From: Salegentibacter sp. R32
GTDB lineage: Bacteria; Bacteroidota; Bacteroidia; Flavobacteriales; Flavobacteriaceae
DNA length: 64,000 nucleotides
Assembly (NCBI RefSeq): GCF_008692195.1
Contig: NZ_RXOM01000068.1
Span: 1 to 64,000, forward strand
Direction of reading: 5' to 3'
The position numbers were made by a program, and so were the translations under genes. Shown here one piece after another: positions 43,903-51,515 of this stretch (its first letter is position 1; the number at the start of each line of letters is the position of its first letter). The notes beneath the pieces were generated by a model. It saw only the letters and a program-made list of their open reading frames with translations, searched no databases and was not told the DNA's origin.

Positions 43903-46209
43903 ATGAAAAATTTTTTCACGGTTTTATTAAGTGTTTGCTTCTCTATTTCAGTTTTCTCACAAGATTACTCATCCAATTGGGAAGATTTTTTTTCATATTA
44001 TAATATTGGAGCCCTTCATGCAGATGGAAATACAGTTTATGTTGCGGCGGAAAATGCTGTATTTACTTATCAAAAAACTACAGGAGAAGTAAAAAAAATT
44101 ACTTCGGTTCAGGGAATTGCAGGAGATAGAATTTCTGCAATCCATTATTCTTCTAACTATAATGTCTTAGTAATAGGTTATCAAACAGGTTTAATCAATG
44201 TTTATCGATTTTCCTCAGGAAGTACACTTCAAGTAATTGATATTACTGAGAAAGAAACGATCTCTCCGGATAAAAGGCGAATAAATGATTTTTATGAATA
44301 TGGGGGTCGTCTTTTAGTTTCTACTAATTTCGGTATTTCAGAATATAATTTATCTAGTTTAGAATTTGGAGATACTTATTTCATAGGAGATGCGGGTGAA
44401 CAATTACAAGTTGAGGAGATTACAGTTTATAATAACATCATTTATGCGGCAACACAAGGGCAGAATGTAAAATATGCCAACGCAAATAACCCTAATCTGA
44501 TTGATTTTAACCAATGGAAACAGGTGTCTCAAACTCCTGCGGAAATTAAAAATGTTTTCAATTTTAATAGCTCCGTTTATGCAATAGGAAGCAATAATAT
44601 TCTCTATGAAATTTCAGAAAATAATAGTATACAAATTGAAAACTTCAATAATAGTATAAGAGATGTAAGTATATCAAATTCTAATTTAGTGATAACTTTC
44701 TCTACTGTGATTAGGATTTATAATGAAAACTTCAATCCTACTTTTACATTAAATAACATAGGAGAATTCCCACCTAGCTTTTCCTCTTCAGTATTGTTAG
44801 AAGATGAATTATTTATAGGGGATTATAATGAAGGTTTATTGAACTTCTCGATCAATGCCGGTACAGGACCTAAATATTTGAGTCCAAGAGGTCCATTAAG
44901 AAATAGTATATTCCATATGGAGGCAATTCCAAATGAATTATGGGTCGTTTATGGAGATTATGATTTGTTTTACAATCCTTATCCTTTAGAAAGTTACGGT
45001 GTTAGTCATCTAGAAAATGACGGATGGATAAATATTCCTTATGAAGAAATTAATGCACGTAGTTTGGTGAACATTGCCATAAACCCAAATAATATAAATC
45101 AAGTATTTATTAGTTCCTATTTTGATGGATTAGTTGAAATTGAAGATAACGAAATAGTAAATTTATATAATCAAAACAATTCACCAATTGAAGAACTAAT
45201 AGATAAAGGAACACCAGTAGCTAATGATACTCGTGTAAATGGAATTTCATTTGATAGAAATGGAATGTTATGGGGAAATGTTTCTAGGGTCCAACACGGA
45301 CTCTTTAACCTTTCTACTGAAAGCAATAGCTTTAAAGTCTTTGATGTTTCTGAAGCTATTCCGGAACCAGACTATTATTCTCAAAATTTAGGGTTTAGCG
45401 ATTTAGTAACAGAAAACTCTGGAAATGTTTATTTTGGAAGCTATGAATATGGTATTATAGGCTATCAACCCTCTTCAAATACATTTGCAAAAATAATTGG
45501 TGGAGAAAACCAAGGAAATTTATCTGATGATTACGTGACGACCTTAGCCTTAGATAACAACAATCAATTATGGATAGGAACTTTAAGAGGGCTGAGGGTG
45601 CTTTATGGACCATCCGCAATGTTTAACGATCCAAATACCCAAGCCCAAGAAATTATAATTTTAGATGATGACGGAGTTGCACAAGAACTCCTAGCAGGAG
45701 CAAGTATTACCGATATTGAAGTTGATGGTAATAATAACAAATGGATAGCTACCGAAAGCGGAGCCTTTTACCTTTCTTCTAACGGACAAGAAACCATTTA
45801 TAACTTTACTACAGAAAATTCTCCGCTGCCTACAAACACAGTTACCGATATTGAAGTCGATGGCTCTTCAGGAAGAGTTTATTTTGGGACGCCACAAGGA
45901 ATTGTTGCTTTTAATGGGACAGCTACTAGCGCGCAAGAAACCCTAGAAAATGTACGTGCTTTCCCTAATCCCGTGCGACCAACTTATTCTGGATTGGTCA
46001 CCATAGACGGATTAATGGAAAATGCTAACGTAAAAATTACCGATATCGAAGGGAATTTGGTTTACGAAGAAGTTTCAGAAGGAGGAAGCATCCAATGGGA
46101 TACCCGTGCCTTTGGGAAACACAAAGTAGCATCCGGCGTTTATTTGGTTTTGATCACTTCCGCAGATCAATTAGAAACGAAGGTTACTAAAATTATGGTC
46201 ATTCGCTAA
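43903..46209 (+). CDS. porZ: PorZ-like type IX secretion beta-propeller protein
   Basis: A 768-residue exported protein with signal peptide (about 1-19, ending FSQ). Two consecutive seven-bladed propellers are suggested by repeated blades such as GALHADGNTVYVAAENAVF and ITDIEVDGNNNKWIATESG. The C-terminal domain (about 690-768) is a type IX-sorting-like beta sandwich: 'AFPNPVRP', 'VKITDIEGNLVY', W-D-T-R, then ASGVYLVLIT and KIMVIR. This layout matches PorZ, which works on the cell surface in attaching A-LPS to secreted cargo. Adjacency to recO (one-base overlap) is usual in flavobacteria from memory. Confidence 0.85.
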   Translation: MKNFFTVLLSVCFSISVFSQDYSSNWEDFFSYYNIGALHADGNTVYVAAENAVFTYQKTTGEVKKITSVQGIAGDRISAIHYSSNYNVLVIGYQTGLINVYRFSSGSTLQVIDITEKETISPDKRRINDFYEYGGRLLVSTNFGISEYNLSSLEFGDTYFIGDAGEQLQVEEITVYNNIIYAATQGQNVKYANANNPNLIDFNQWKQVSQTPAEIKNVFNFNSSVYAIGSNNILYEISENNSIQIENFNNSIRDVSISNSNLVITFSTVIRIYNENFNPTFTLNNIGEFPPSFSSSVLLEDELFIGDYNEGLLNFSINAGTGPKYLSPRGPLRNSIFHMEAIPNELWVVYGDYDLFYNPYPLESYGVSHLENDGWINIPYEEINARSLVNIAINPNNINQVFISSYFDGLVEIEDNEIVNLYNQNNSPIEELIDKGTPVANDTRVNGISFDRNGMLWGNVSRVQHGLFNLSTESNSFKVFDVSEAIPEPDYYSQNLGFSDLVTENSGNVYFGSYEYGIIGYQPSSNTFAKIIGGENQGNLSDDYVTTLALDNNNQLWIGTLRGLRVLYGPSAMFNDPNTQAQEIIILDDDGVAQELLAGASITDIEVDGNNNKWIATESGAFYLSSNGQETIYNFTTENSPLPTNTVTDIEVDGSSGRVYFGTPQGIVAFNGTATSAQETLENVRAFPNPVRPTYSGLVTIDGLMENANVKITDIEGNLVYEEVSEGGSIQWDTRAFGKHKVASGVYLVLITSADQLETKVTKIMVIR

Positions 46210-46925
46210 TGTTGGTAAAAACCAGAGCCATTATAATTCATTCCATTCGTTATCGCGAAGCAGATTTAATTGTAAAAGCTTACACCCAAAGTAGCGGACT
46301 CAAATCTTACCTCGTCCGCGGAGTGCTAAAATCAAAAAAAGGAAAACTTCGTGTCTCTATGTTTCAGCCACTTACATTGTTAGGTGTGGAAGCTAATCAT
46401 AAAGATAAAGGCTCCTTAGAAAGTATCCAGGAAGCAAAAGTATATCCAGCTTATCAAAGTCTTACCAGCAATATTTATAAATCTTCGATCGCTATGTTTT
46501 TGGCAGAAGTGTTGCACCAAGCCATTCAAGAAGAAGAACAAAACCAAGCCTTATATCGGTTTTTAGAAGAATCATTTCTTTGGCTTGATGGAACTGAAAA
46601 ATATGCTAATTTTCATTTACTATTTATGGTGAAACTTAGTTCGTTTTTAGGATTCTATCCGCATCAATACGATCCCGACTTGCCTTATTTCAATTTACTC
46701 GACGGTAAATATCAGCTAGACGATACTAACAAATATTGCATTCAAAATGAAAATTCAGAATTGCTGAAGCAGTTTTTACTCGTTAATTACGATGAAGTTT
46801 CCGGCATTAAACTCAATCAAAGCAAAAGAAAATACTTCTTAGAAATGCTCATTCTCTATTTTGAGTTGCATTTACATGGATTTAAAAAACTACGTTCGTT
46901 AGATATCTTACATCAGTTATTTTAA
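46209..46925 (+). CDS. recO: DNA repair protein RecO
   Basis: A 238-residue RecO, which with RecF and RecR loads RecA onto SSB-coated gaps. The N-terminal OB fold (1-80) shows the family start VKTRAIIIHSIRYREADLIVK, followed by a helical C-terminal domain. The zinc-finger cysteines of some RecO proteins are absent, as is common in this phylum. The start ATG overlaps the porZ stop by one base, so translation is coupled. Confidence 0.93.
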   Translation: MLVKTRAIIIHSIRYREADLIVKAYTQSSGLKSYLVRGVLKSKKGKLRVSMFQPLTLLGVEANHKDKGSLESIQEAKVYPAYQSLTSNIYKSSIAMFLAEVLHQAIQEEEQNQALYRFLEESFLWLDGTEKYANFHLLFMVKLSSFLGFYPHQYDPDLPYFNLLDGKYQLDDTNKYCIQNENSELLKQFLLVNYDEVSGIKLNQSKRKYFLEMLILYFELHLHGFKKLRSLDILHQLF

Positions 46926-46940
46926 TTTAGGCATGTTAAA

Positions 46941-46958
46941 TTCCTGCGTAGGCAGGAA
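46941..46958. repeat. Palindromic repeat TTCCTGC-GTAG-GCAGGAA
   Basis: A 7-bp perfect inverted repeat 16 bases after recO. A near-identical copy lies at 53991-54008, right after the helicase gene. It may work as a terminator-like hairpin; the core is known to me from dispersed repeats in several bacterial groups. Confidence 0.6.
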
Positions 46959-47087
46959 TCTTCAAAAGAGTTCCAATAAAAGAATATTTAAGGGTTTATG
47001 AGCCCCTCACGCAACACCTCTTAAAATTCCGCTAAGATTTAAGCAGTTTTCGATATCCAAGAACGCTTTTTAGTAAATTCAATCTTT

Positions 47088-48101
47088 ATGAAAACACCTC
47101 TACTCGTTTTTAACCAAAAAGGAATTTACTGTGAAGCCGCCGATGTCTATTTAGACCCGTGGAAACCGGTCAAAAAAGCCATCATTTCGCACGGTCACGC
47201 AGATCATTCTCGTTGGGGACATCAACAATACATTACGCATCACACCAATGTGCCAATTATCAAACATCGTTTAGACGATATTTCTGTGACCGGAAAAGCC
47301 TGGAACGAAACTTTTACCATTAATGGAGTTAAATTTTCGCTTCATCCTGCCGGGCATATCGTGGGTTCCTCACAAATTCGAGTAGAACATAAAGGAGAAG
47401 TTTGGGTGTTTACCGGCGATTATAAAACCGAAGACGATGGTTTAGCCGTTCCTTACGAAGTGGTGAAATGCCATACGTTTATTACCGAATGCACATTTGG
47501 TTTGCCCGCTTTCAAATGGCTTCCGCAGCAACAGGTCTTTAACGATATTAATAATTGGTGGCAACAAAATCAAGATGATGGCAGAACCTCGATTCTGTTT
47601 GGCTATTCTTTAGGGAAAGCACAACGTCTTTTAAAACATTTAGACACTTCCATCGGTAAAATTTATACGCACGGCGCCGTTGAAAATATGACAGAAGTGG
47701 TCCGAGAAATTGCCGATTTACCTCCAACCGAAAAAATTACAAGAGATACCAAAAAAGAAGACATCAAAGGTAATATTGTGATTGCGCCGCCAAGCACACA
47801 CGGCTCTCCGTGGATCAAGAAAATGGTGCCTTACGTTACAGCTTCTGCCAGCGGTTGGATGACGTTTCGTGGAGCGCGTCGTCGTCGAGCGATCGATAAA
47901 GGTTTTGTACTTTCCGACCATTGTGATTGGCAAGGTTTACTCACTTCAATTAAAGCAACAGGACCAGAAAAAGTAATTTGTACGCACGGCTACACCGATA
48001 TTTTTTCTCGCTTTTTAGCAGAACAAGGCTATGATGCCAGAACCGAGCAAACGCAATATGAAGAAGAAAATGCCGAGCAGACAAGTAAAGAAAAAGATTG
48101 A
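47088..48101 (+). CDS. Ligase-associated MBL-fold DNA exonuclease
   Basis: A 337-residue metallo-beta-lactamase/beta-CASP nuclease of the ligase-associated DNA-damage-response set. The metal motif HGHADH (35-40) and later motifs TECTFG, AGHIVGSSQ and SDHCDW are complete. The family is predicted to process DNA ends before ligation. It is the first of four repair genes in the region; the DNA ligase gene follows 138 bases later with a composite hairpin repeat between them. The role in repair is from family knowledge. Confidence 0.92.
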   Translation: MKTPLLVFNQKGIYCEAADVYLDPWKPVKKAIISHGHADHSRWGHQQYITHHTNVPIIKHRLDDISVTGKAWNETFTINGVKFSLHPAGHIVGSSQIRVEHKGEVWVFTGDYKTEDDGLAVPYEVVKCHTFITECTFGLPAFKWLPQQQVFNDINNWWQQNQDDGRTSILFGYSLGKAQRLLKHLDTSIGKIYTHGAVENMTEVVREIADLPPTEKITRDTKKEDIKGNIVIAPPSTHGSPWIKKMVPYVTASASGWMTFRGARRRRAIDKGFVLSDHCDWQGLLTSIKATGPEKVICTHGYTDIFSRFLAEQGYDARTEQTQYEEENAEQTSKEKD

Positions 48102-48117
48102 AGATATTTTAATAAAA

Positions 48118-48228
48118 CCACTCCGTCAAAACAAGTTTTGACACTTCTCCTTATTAAGGAGAGGAACTTTTTAAGATTCCTTCCCTAACTTAGGGAAGGT
48201 GGCATTCCGAAGGAATGACGGAAGGGTA
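48118..48228. repeat. Composite hairpin repeat, copy 1
   Basis: Two inverted half-units. The first runs CTCCGTC, hairpin AAAAC-AAGTTTTG, then a CTTCTCCTT/AAGGAGAG hairpin; the second runs TTCCCTAACTTAGGGAA, GGTGG, hairpin CATTCC-GAAGGAATG, ACGGAAGGG. It lies between the exonuclease and ligase genes. Similar copies are at 49836, 50850, 51373, 54051 and 54131. Confidence 0.8.
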
Positions 48229-48239
48229 AAACAAAAGAA

Positions 48240-49835
48240 ATGAAGCAATTTGCAGAACTCATACGAACTTTAGATAGCACCAACAAAACCACGCTCAAGG
48301 TTGAAGCACTTGCACATTACTTTAAAACTGCAAGCGATAAAGACAAAGTCTGGACTATTGCTATTCTTTCTCACCGTCGTCCGCCAAGACCGGTAAATAC
48401 AAGATTAATGCGAGAATGGGCTTCAGCGTTTTCTAAAATTCCGTTATGGTTGTTCGAAGAGTCGTATCATATTGTGGGCGATTTAGCCGAAACAATTGCG
48501 CTTGTGATTCCGCCTTCAGAAGAATCTTCAGAGAAAAGTTTAAATCAGTTCCTGCAAGAAATTATTGAACTTAAAGCACGTTCAGAAGAAGAGAAAAAAG
48601 AGTATTTATACGAAAGTTGGTTCAGCTTAAATTATTATGAACGTTTTGTATTTACCAAACTCATTACCGGTAGTTTTCGCATTGGCGTAAGTCAGAAATT
48701 AATGACACGAGCTTTATCGAAAGCCACAGAAATCGATGAAGATATTCTCGCTTATAAACTGATGGGAAATTGGGATCCTGCAACCACCACATTTACCGAT
48801 TTGGTCTTAGAAGAAAAACCGGAAGATTACCTTTCTAAACCTTATCCGTTTTATTTGGCCTATGCGATTGAAGACGAACCGCAAAGTTTGGGTGATGTAA
48901 AAGAATGGGCAGCCGAGCATAAATGGGACGGTATTCGCTCGCAAGTGATTATTAGAAATGGAGAGTTATTTGTTTGGAGTCGTGGTGAAGAATTGGTGAC
49001 CGATAAATATCCGGAGTTTGAAAAATTTATCAACCTTATTCCCGACGGGACGGTGATCGACGGAGAGATTTTACCTTTTCCGAAGAATGAAATCGGTACG
49101 TTTAAAGATTTACAAACCCGAATCGGCCGAAAAAATATCACCAAAAAACTTTTAGAAAAAACGCCGGTTATTCTAAAAGCTTACGATCTTCTAGAATGGA
49201 AAGGCGAAGATATTCGAGAAAACGCCTATCAAAATCGAAGAGAAATTCTAGAACAACTTTTTACTGAAGTAGCTTCGGAAGAGATTCCGTTACATTTATC
49301 ATCAACGATTTCTTTTCAAACTTGGGATGAGGTCGCTAAAGAACGCGAACGCTCACGAGAAGTAAAATCGGAAGGATTAATGCTGAAGCGTTGGGATTCT
49401 CCTTACCTCGTCGGAAGAAAAAAAGGCGATTGGTGGAAGTGGAAAGTCGATCCGCTCACCATCGATGCAGTGTTAACCTACGCAATGCGCGGTCACGGAA
49501 GGCGAAGCAACTTGTTTACCGATTATACCTTCGGACTTTGGGACGATGAGAAAGAAGAATTGGTCACTTTTGCCAAAGCATATTCCGGACTTACAGACGC
49601 TGAGTTTAGAAAAGTAGACGCGTGGATCAAGAAAAATACACTTGAGCGTTTTGGTCCGGTGCGAAGCGTAACGCCACATCACGTGTTCGAAATTGCTTTT
49701 GAAGGAATTGCAGAATCGACCCGACATAAAAGCGGAGTCGCGACTCGTTTTCCTCGAATTTTACGTTGGAGAAAAGACAAAAAAATTGAAGAAGCCAATA
49801 CCTTAGAAGATTTAAAAGCATTAATTCCGAAGTAA
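48240..49835 (+). CDS. ATP-dependent DNA ligase (ligase-associated DDR module)
   Basis: A 531-residue ATP-dependent DNA ligase. The nucleotidyl-accepting lysine is Lys228 in KWDGIR; later motifs IDGEILPF, EGLMLKRWDSPY and 'WWKWKVDPLTIDAVLTYA' are intact. An N-terminal helical DNA-binding domain (1-200) precedes the adenylation and OB-fold domains. Length agrees with the bacterial ligases paired with the Lhr-type helicase, MBL nuclease and PdeM. It is not LigD: no polymerase or phosphoesterase domain and no ku gene are present. Confidence 0.94.
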   Translation: MKQFAELIRTLDSTNKTTLKVEALAHYFKTASDKDKVWTIAILSHRRPPRPVNTRLMREWASAFSKIPLWLFEESYHIVGDLAETIALVIPPSEESSEKSLNQFLQEIIELKARSEEEKKEYLYESWFSLNYYERFVFTKLITGSFRIGVSQKLMTRALSKATEIDEDILAYKLMGNWDPATTTFTDLVLEEKPEDYLSKPYPFYLAYAIEDEPQSLGDVKEWAAEHKWDGIRSQVIIRNGELFVWSRGEELVTDKYPEFEKFINLIPDGTVIDGEILPFPKNEIGTFKDLQTRIGRKNITKKLLEKTPVILKAYDLLEWKGEDIRENAYQNRREILEQLFTEVASEEIPLHLSSTISFQTWDEVAKERERSREVKSEGLMLKRWDSPYLVGRKKGDWWKWKVDPLTIDAVLTYAMRGHGRRSNLFTDYTFGLWDDEKEELVTFAKAYSGLTDAEFRKVDAWIKKNTLERFGPVRSVTPHHVFEIAFEGIAESTRHKSGVATRFPRILRWRKDKKIEEANTLEDLKALIPK

Positions 49836-49956
49836 CCACCCCAACTTCACTAGTGAAGTTTTCCCCTCCTTGAAAAGGAGGGGAGCAAAGAAAAGTTCCT
49901 TCCCTAATTTAGGGAAGGTGGATTCTGAAGCGATACCGAAAGAAGACGGAAGGGTA
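49836..49956. repeat. Composite hairpin repeat, copy 2
   Basis: It starts at the base after the ligase stop codon. The first half-unit has a different but still perfectly paired hairpin (AACTTCAC/GTGAAGTT) followed by CCCCTCCTT/AAGGAGGGG. The second half-unit is TTCCCTAATTTAGGGAAGG with a diverged inner hairpin and GACGGAAGGG. Variable stem sequence with preserved pairing suggests that structure is what is conserved. Confidence 0.78.
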
Positions 49957-50030
49957 AAAATCATTCACTTAAATCCTAACTAAAACCTTGAAAACACTTA
50001 CTTTTAATGCTTCAATAAAATAAATAGACA

Positions 50031-50849
50031 ATGAAAAAAATACTTTATACTGCAGCAATTGTAAGTTTACTCTTTGCTTGTAAAAATGAAGAAAAAAAGC
50101 AAGATTCAACTGAAAAACAGAACCAGGAAGAAGTTTATGAAGTAAACGAAACAGCTTCTAATAGCTCTGAAGAAAAAGAGAATCATCAACTCAGAAGTAT
50201 TTCCAAAGCTCAGGTTGCACCAGAAATTGACGGACTTGCAAACGATACGGTTTGGCAAAATTTAGAATGGTACCAACTTGACCAAAAGTGGGTAGGCGAA
50301 GATTATTCCGAAGAAGATTACCAAGGAAAATACAAACTCACTTGGGACGAAGAAGCGATTTACATTCTAGCTGAAATTCAAGACGATATTTTAATCGATC
50401 AATACGAAGATCCTTTTAAACAATGGTGGGATGACGATTGTGTAGAGGTTTTTGTAGATGAAGATAATTCTGGAGGGGAGCATCAATACGGTCACAATGC
50501 TTTTGCTTATCACGTGGCGCTTGACGGGAATGTGGTCGATTACGGTCCCGATAAAAAACCACATTTGTATAATGATCACGTAAAATCGGCACACAAAACC
50601 GAAGGAAACACGACAACTTGGGAGCTGAAAGTAAAAATCTATCCAGACACCTATCAAGATGAAAATAATAGCATAGAACCGATACAACTTTCCGCAGGAA
50701 AAAACGTAGGATTTGCCTTAGCGTATTGCGACAACGATACTAGCAAAACCCGTGAAAACTTTATTGGTTCAGTGTATGTTCCCGGGGAAGATAAAAACCA
50801 AGGCTGGATCAATTCCGATATTTTTGGGACTTTGCATTTAGAAGAGTAA
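50031..50849 (+). CDS. CBM9-like carbohydrate-binding lipoprotein
   Basis: A 272-residue exported lipoprotein with lipobox FAC at Cys17 and a 40-residue acidic linker. Residues about 58-270 form a CBM9-like/DOMON-type beta sandwich, recognised by 'DGLANDTVWQNLEW', YKLTWDEEAIYILAEIQDD and 'WWDDDCVEVFVDEDNSGG'. It probably binds sugar or glycan ends at the cell surface; no catalytic residues are apparent. It separates the ligase and helicase genes of the repair module and has no functional tie to them, so it may be an insertion carried between repeat copies. Confidence 0.85.
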   Translation: MKKILYTAAIVSLLFACKNEEKKQDSTEKQNQEEVYEVNETASNSSEEKENHQLRSISKAQVAPEIDGLANDTVWQNLEWYQLDQKWVGEDYSEEDYQGKYKLTWDEEAIYILAEIQDDILIDQYEDPFKQWWDDDCVEVFVDEDNSGGEHQYGHNAFAYHVALDGNVVDYGPDKKPHLYNDHVKSAHKTEGNTTTWELKVKIYPDTYQDENNSIEPIQLSAGKNVGFALAYCDNDTSKTRENFIGSVYVPGEDKNQGWINSDIFGTLHLEE

Positions 50850-50951
50850 AAACCTCCCCTAACCCCTCCTTTTTAAGGAGGTGAGTAAAAAAAGTTCCTT
50901 CCCTAAATTAGGGAAGGTGGATTTTTCTGATAAGAAAAATTCGGAAGGGTA
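50850..50951. repeat. Composite hairpin repeat, copy 3
   Basis: It starts at the base after the CBM9 gene stop codon. The first half-unit is a CCTCC/GGAGG hairpin variant. The second half-unit has TTCCCTAAATTAGGGAA, GGTGG, a hairpin TTTTTCTGATAAGAAAAA and TCGGAAGGG. A solo half-unit follows at 50962-50995. Confidence 0.75.
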
Positions 50952-50961
50952 AATATCAAGT

Positions 50962-50995
50962 AAAGGTGACATTCCGTAGGAATGACAGAAAGGTT
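50962..50995 (-). repeat. Solo half-unit of the hairpin repeat, directly upstream of the DUF559 gene
   Basis: AAAGGTGA, hairpin CATTCC-GTAGGAATG, ACAGAAAGGT: the second half-unit type on its own. It ends 12 bases before the ATG of the DUF559 gene, and its reverse complement matches the half-unit that begins 2 bases after that gene's stop. Confidence 0.72.
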
Positions 50996-51007
50996 CAAAT
51001 AGCTAAA

Positions 51008-51370
51008 ATGAAAAATAAACCAATTCATAATAGAAAACATTTAGAATCTTTCCGAAAAGAATTAAGGGAGAATTTAACTCCTGCGGAAGCTTTTCTTTGG
51101 AAGCATTTGCAGAGAAAACAATTGAAAGGAAGAAAATTCAGAAGACAACATAGTATAGAAAATTTCATTGTGGATTTCTATTGCGCTCAAGAGAAATTAA
51201 TCATTGAATTAGATGGCGAAATTCATAAAAATGCTACTGCTGAAGAGAAAGATAGAAAAAGGGATCAAAGATTAGAGGAGCTAGGATTTAAAGTTTTACG
51301 TTTTGAAAATAAAATGGTTTTTGATTTTTTACCGTCTGTACTAAAAGAAATAGAAGATAATTTTGAATAG
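51008..51370 (+). CDS. DUF559 endonuclease (Vsr-like PD-(D/E)XK)
   Basis: A 120-residue nuclease-fold protein. The ATG at 51008 is chosen; the in-frame GTG at 50966 lies inside a repeat half-unit and would give repeat-encoded residues. Family segments are NRKHLESFRKELRENLTPAEA, LKGRKFRRQHSI, then the active-site core 'FIVDFYCAQEKLIIELDGEIH' with Asp and Glu of the PD-(D/E)XK/Vsr type, and 'KVLRFEN' at the end. Inverted half-copies of the hairpin repeat flank it on both sides, so it may be the enzyme that spreads the repeat (inference). The biochemical function of DUF559 proteins is poorly known. Confidence 0.88.
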   Translation: MKNKPIHNRKHLESFRKELRENLTPAEAFLWKHLQRKQLKGRKFRRQHSIENFIVDFYCAQEKLIIELDGEIHKNATAEEKDRKRDQRLEELGFKVLRFENKMVFDFLPSVLKEIEDNFE

Positions 51371-51372
51371 AA

Positions 51373-51484
51373 ACCTCTCCGTCAAAACAAGTTTTGCCAC
51401 CTCTCCTTCAAAAGGAGAGGAGCTTCTAGGGTTCCTTCCCTAATTTAGGGAAGGTGGCATTCCGAAGGAATGACGGAAGGGTAA
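51373..51484. repeat. Composite hairpin repeat, copy 4 (most regular copy)
   Basis: It begins 2 bases after the DUF559 stop. First half-unit: ACCTCTCCGTC, hairpin AAAAC-AAGTTTTG, CCACCTCTCCTT, closed by AAGGAGAGG. Second half-unit: TTCCCTAATTTAGGGAAGGTGG, hairpin CATTCC-GAAGGAATG, ACGGAAGGGT. The outer ends (CCGTC and GACGG) are themselves complementary, so the whole element can fold into one branched structure. Confidence 0.82.
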
Positions 51485-51515
51485 ATACAGATTCTGAAGT
51501 AAAGTAATAAACAAT

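Noticed and set aside
50966-51007. N-terminal extension of the DUF559 protein from a GTG at 50966
   Set aside because: The extension is encoded by the hairpin repeat half-unit and does not resemble the family N-terminus; the ATG at 51008 gives the normal protein.
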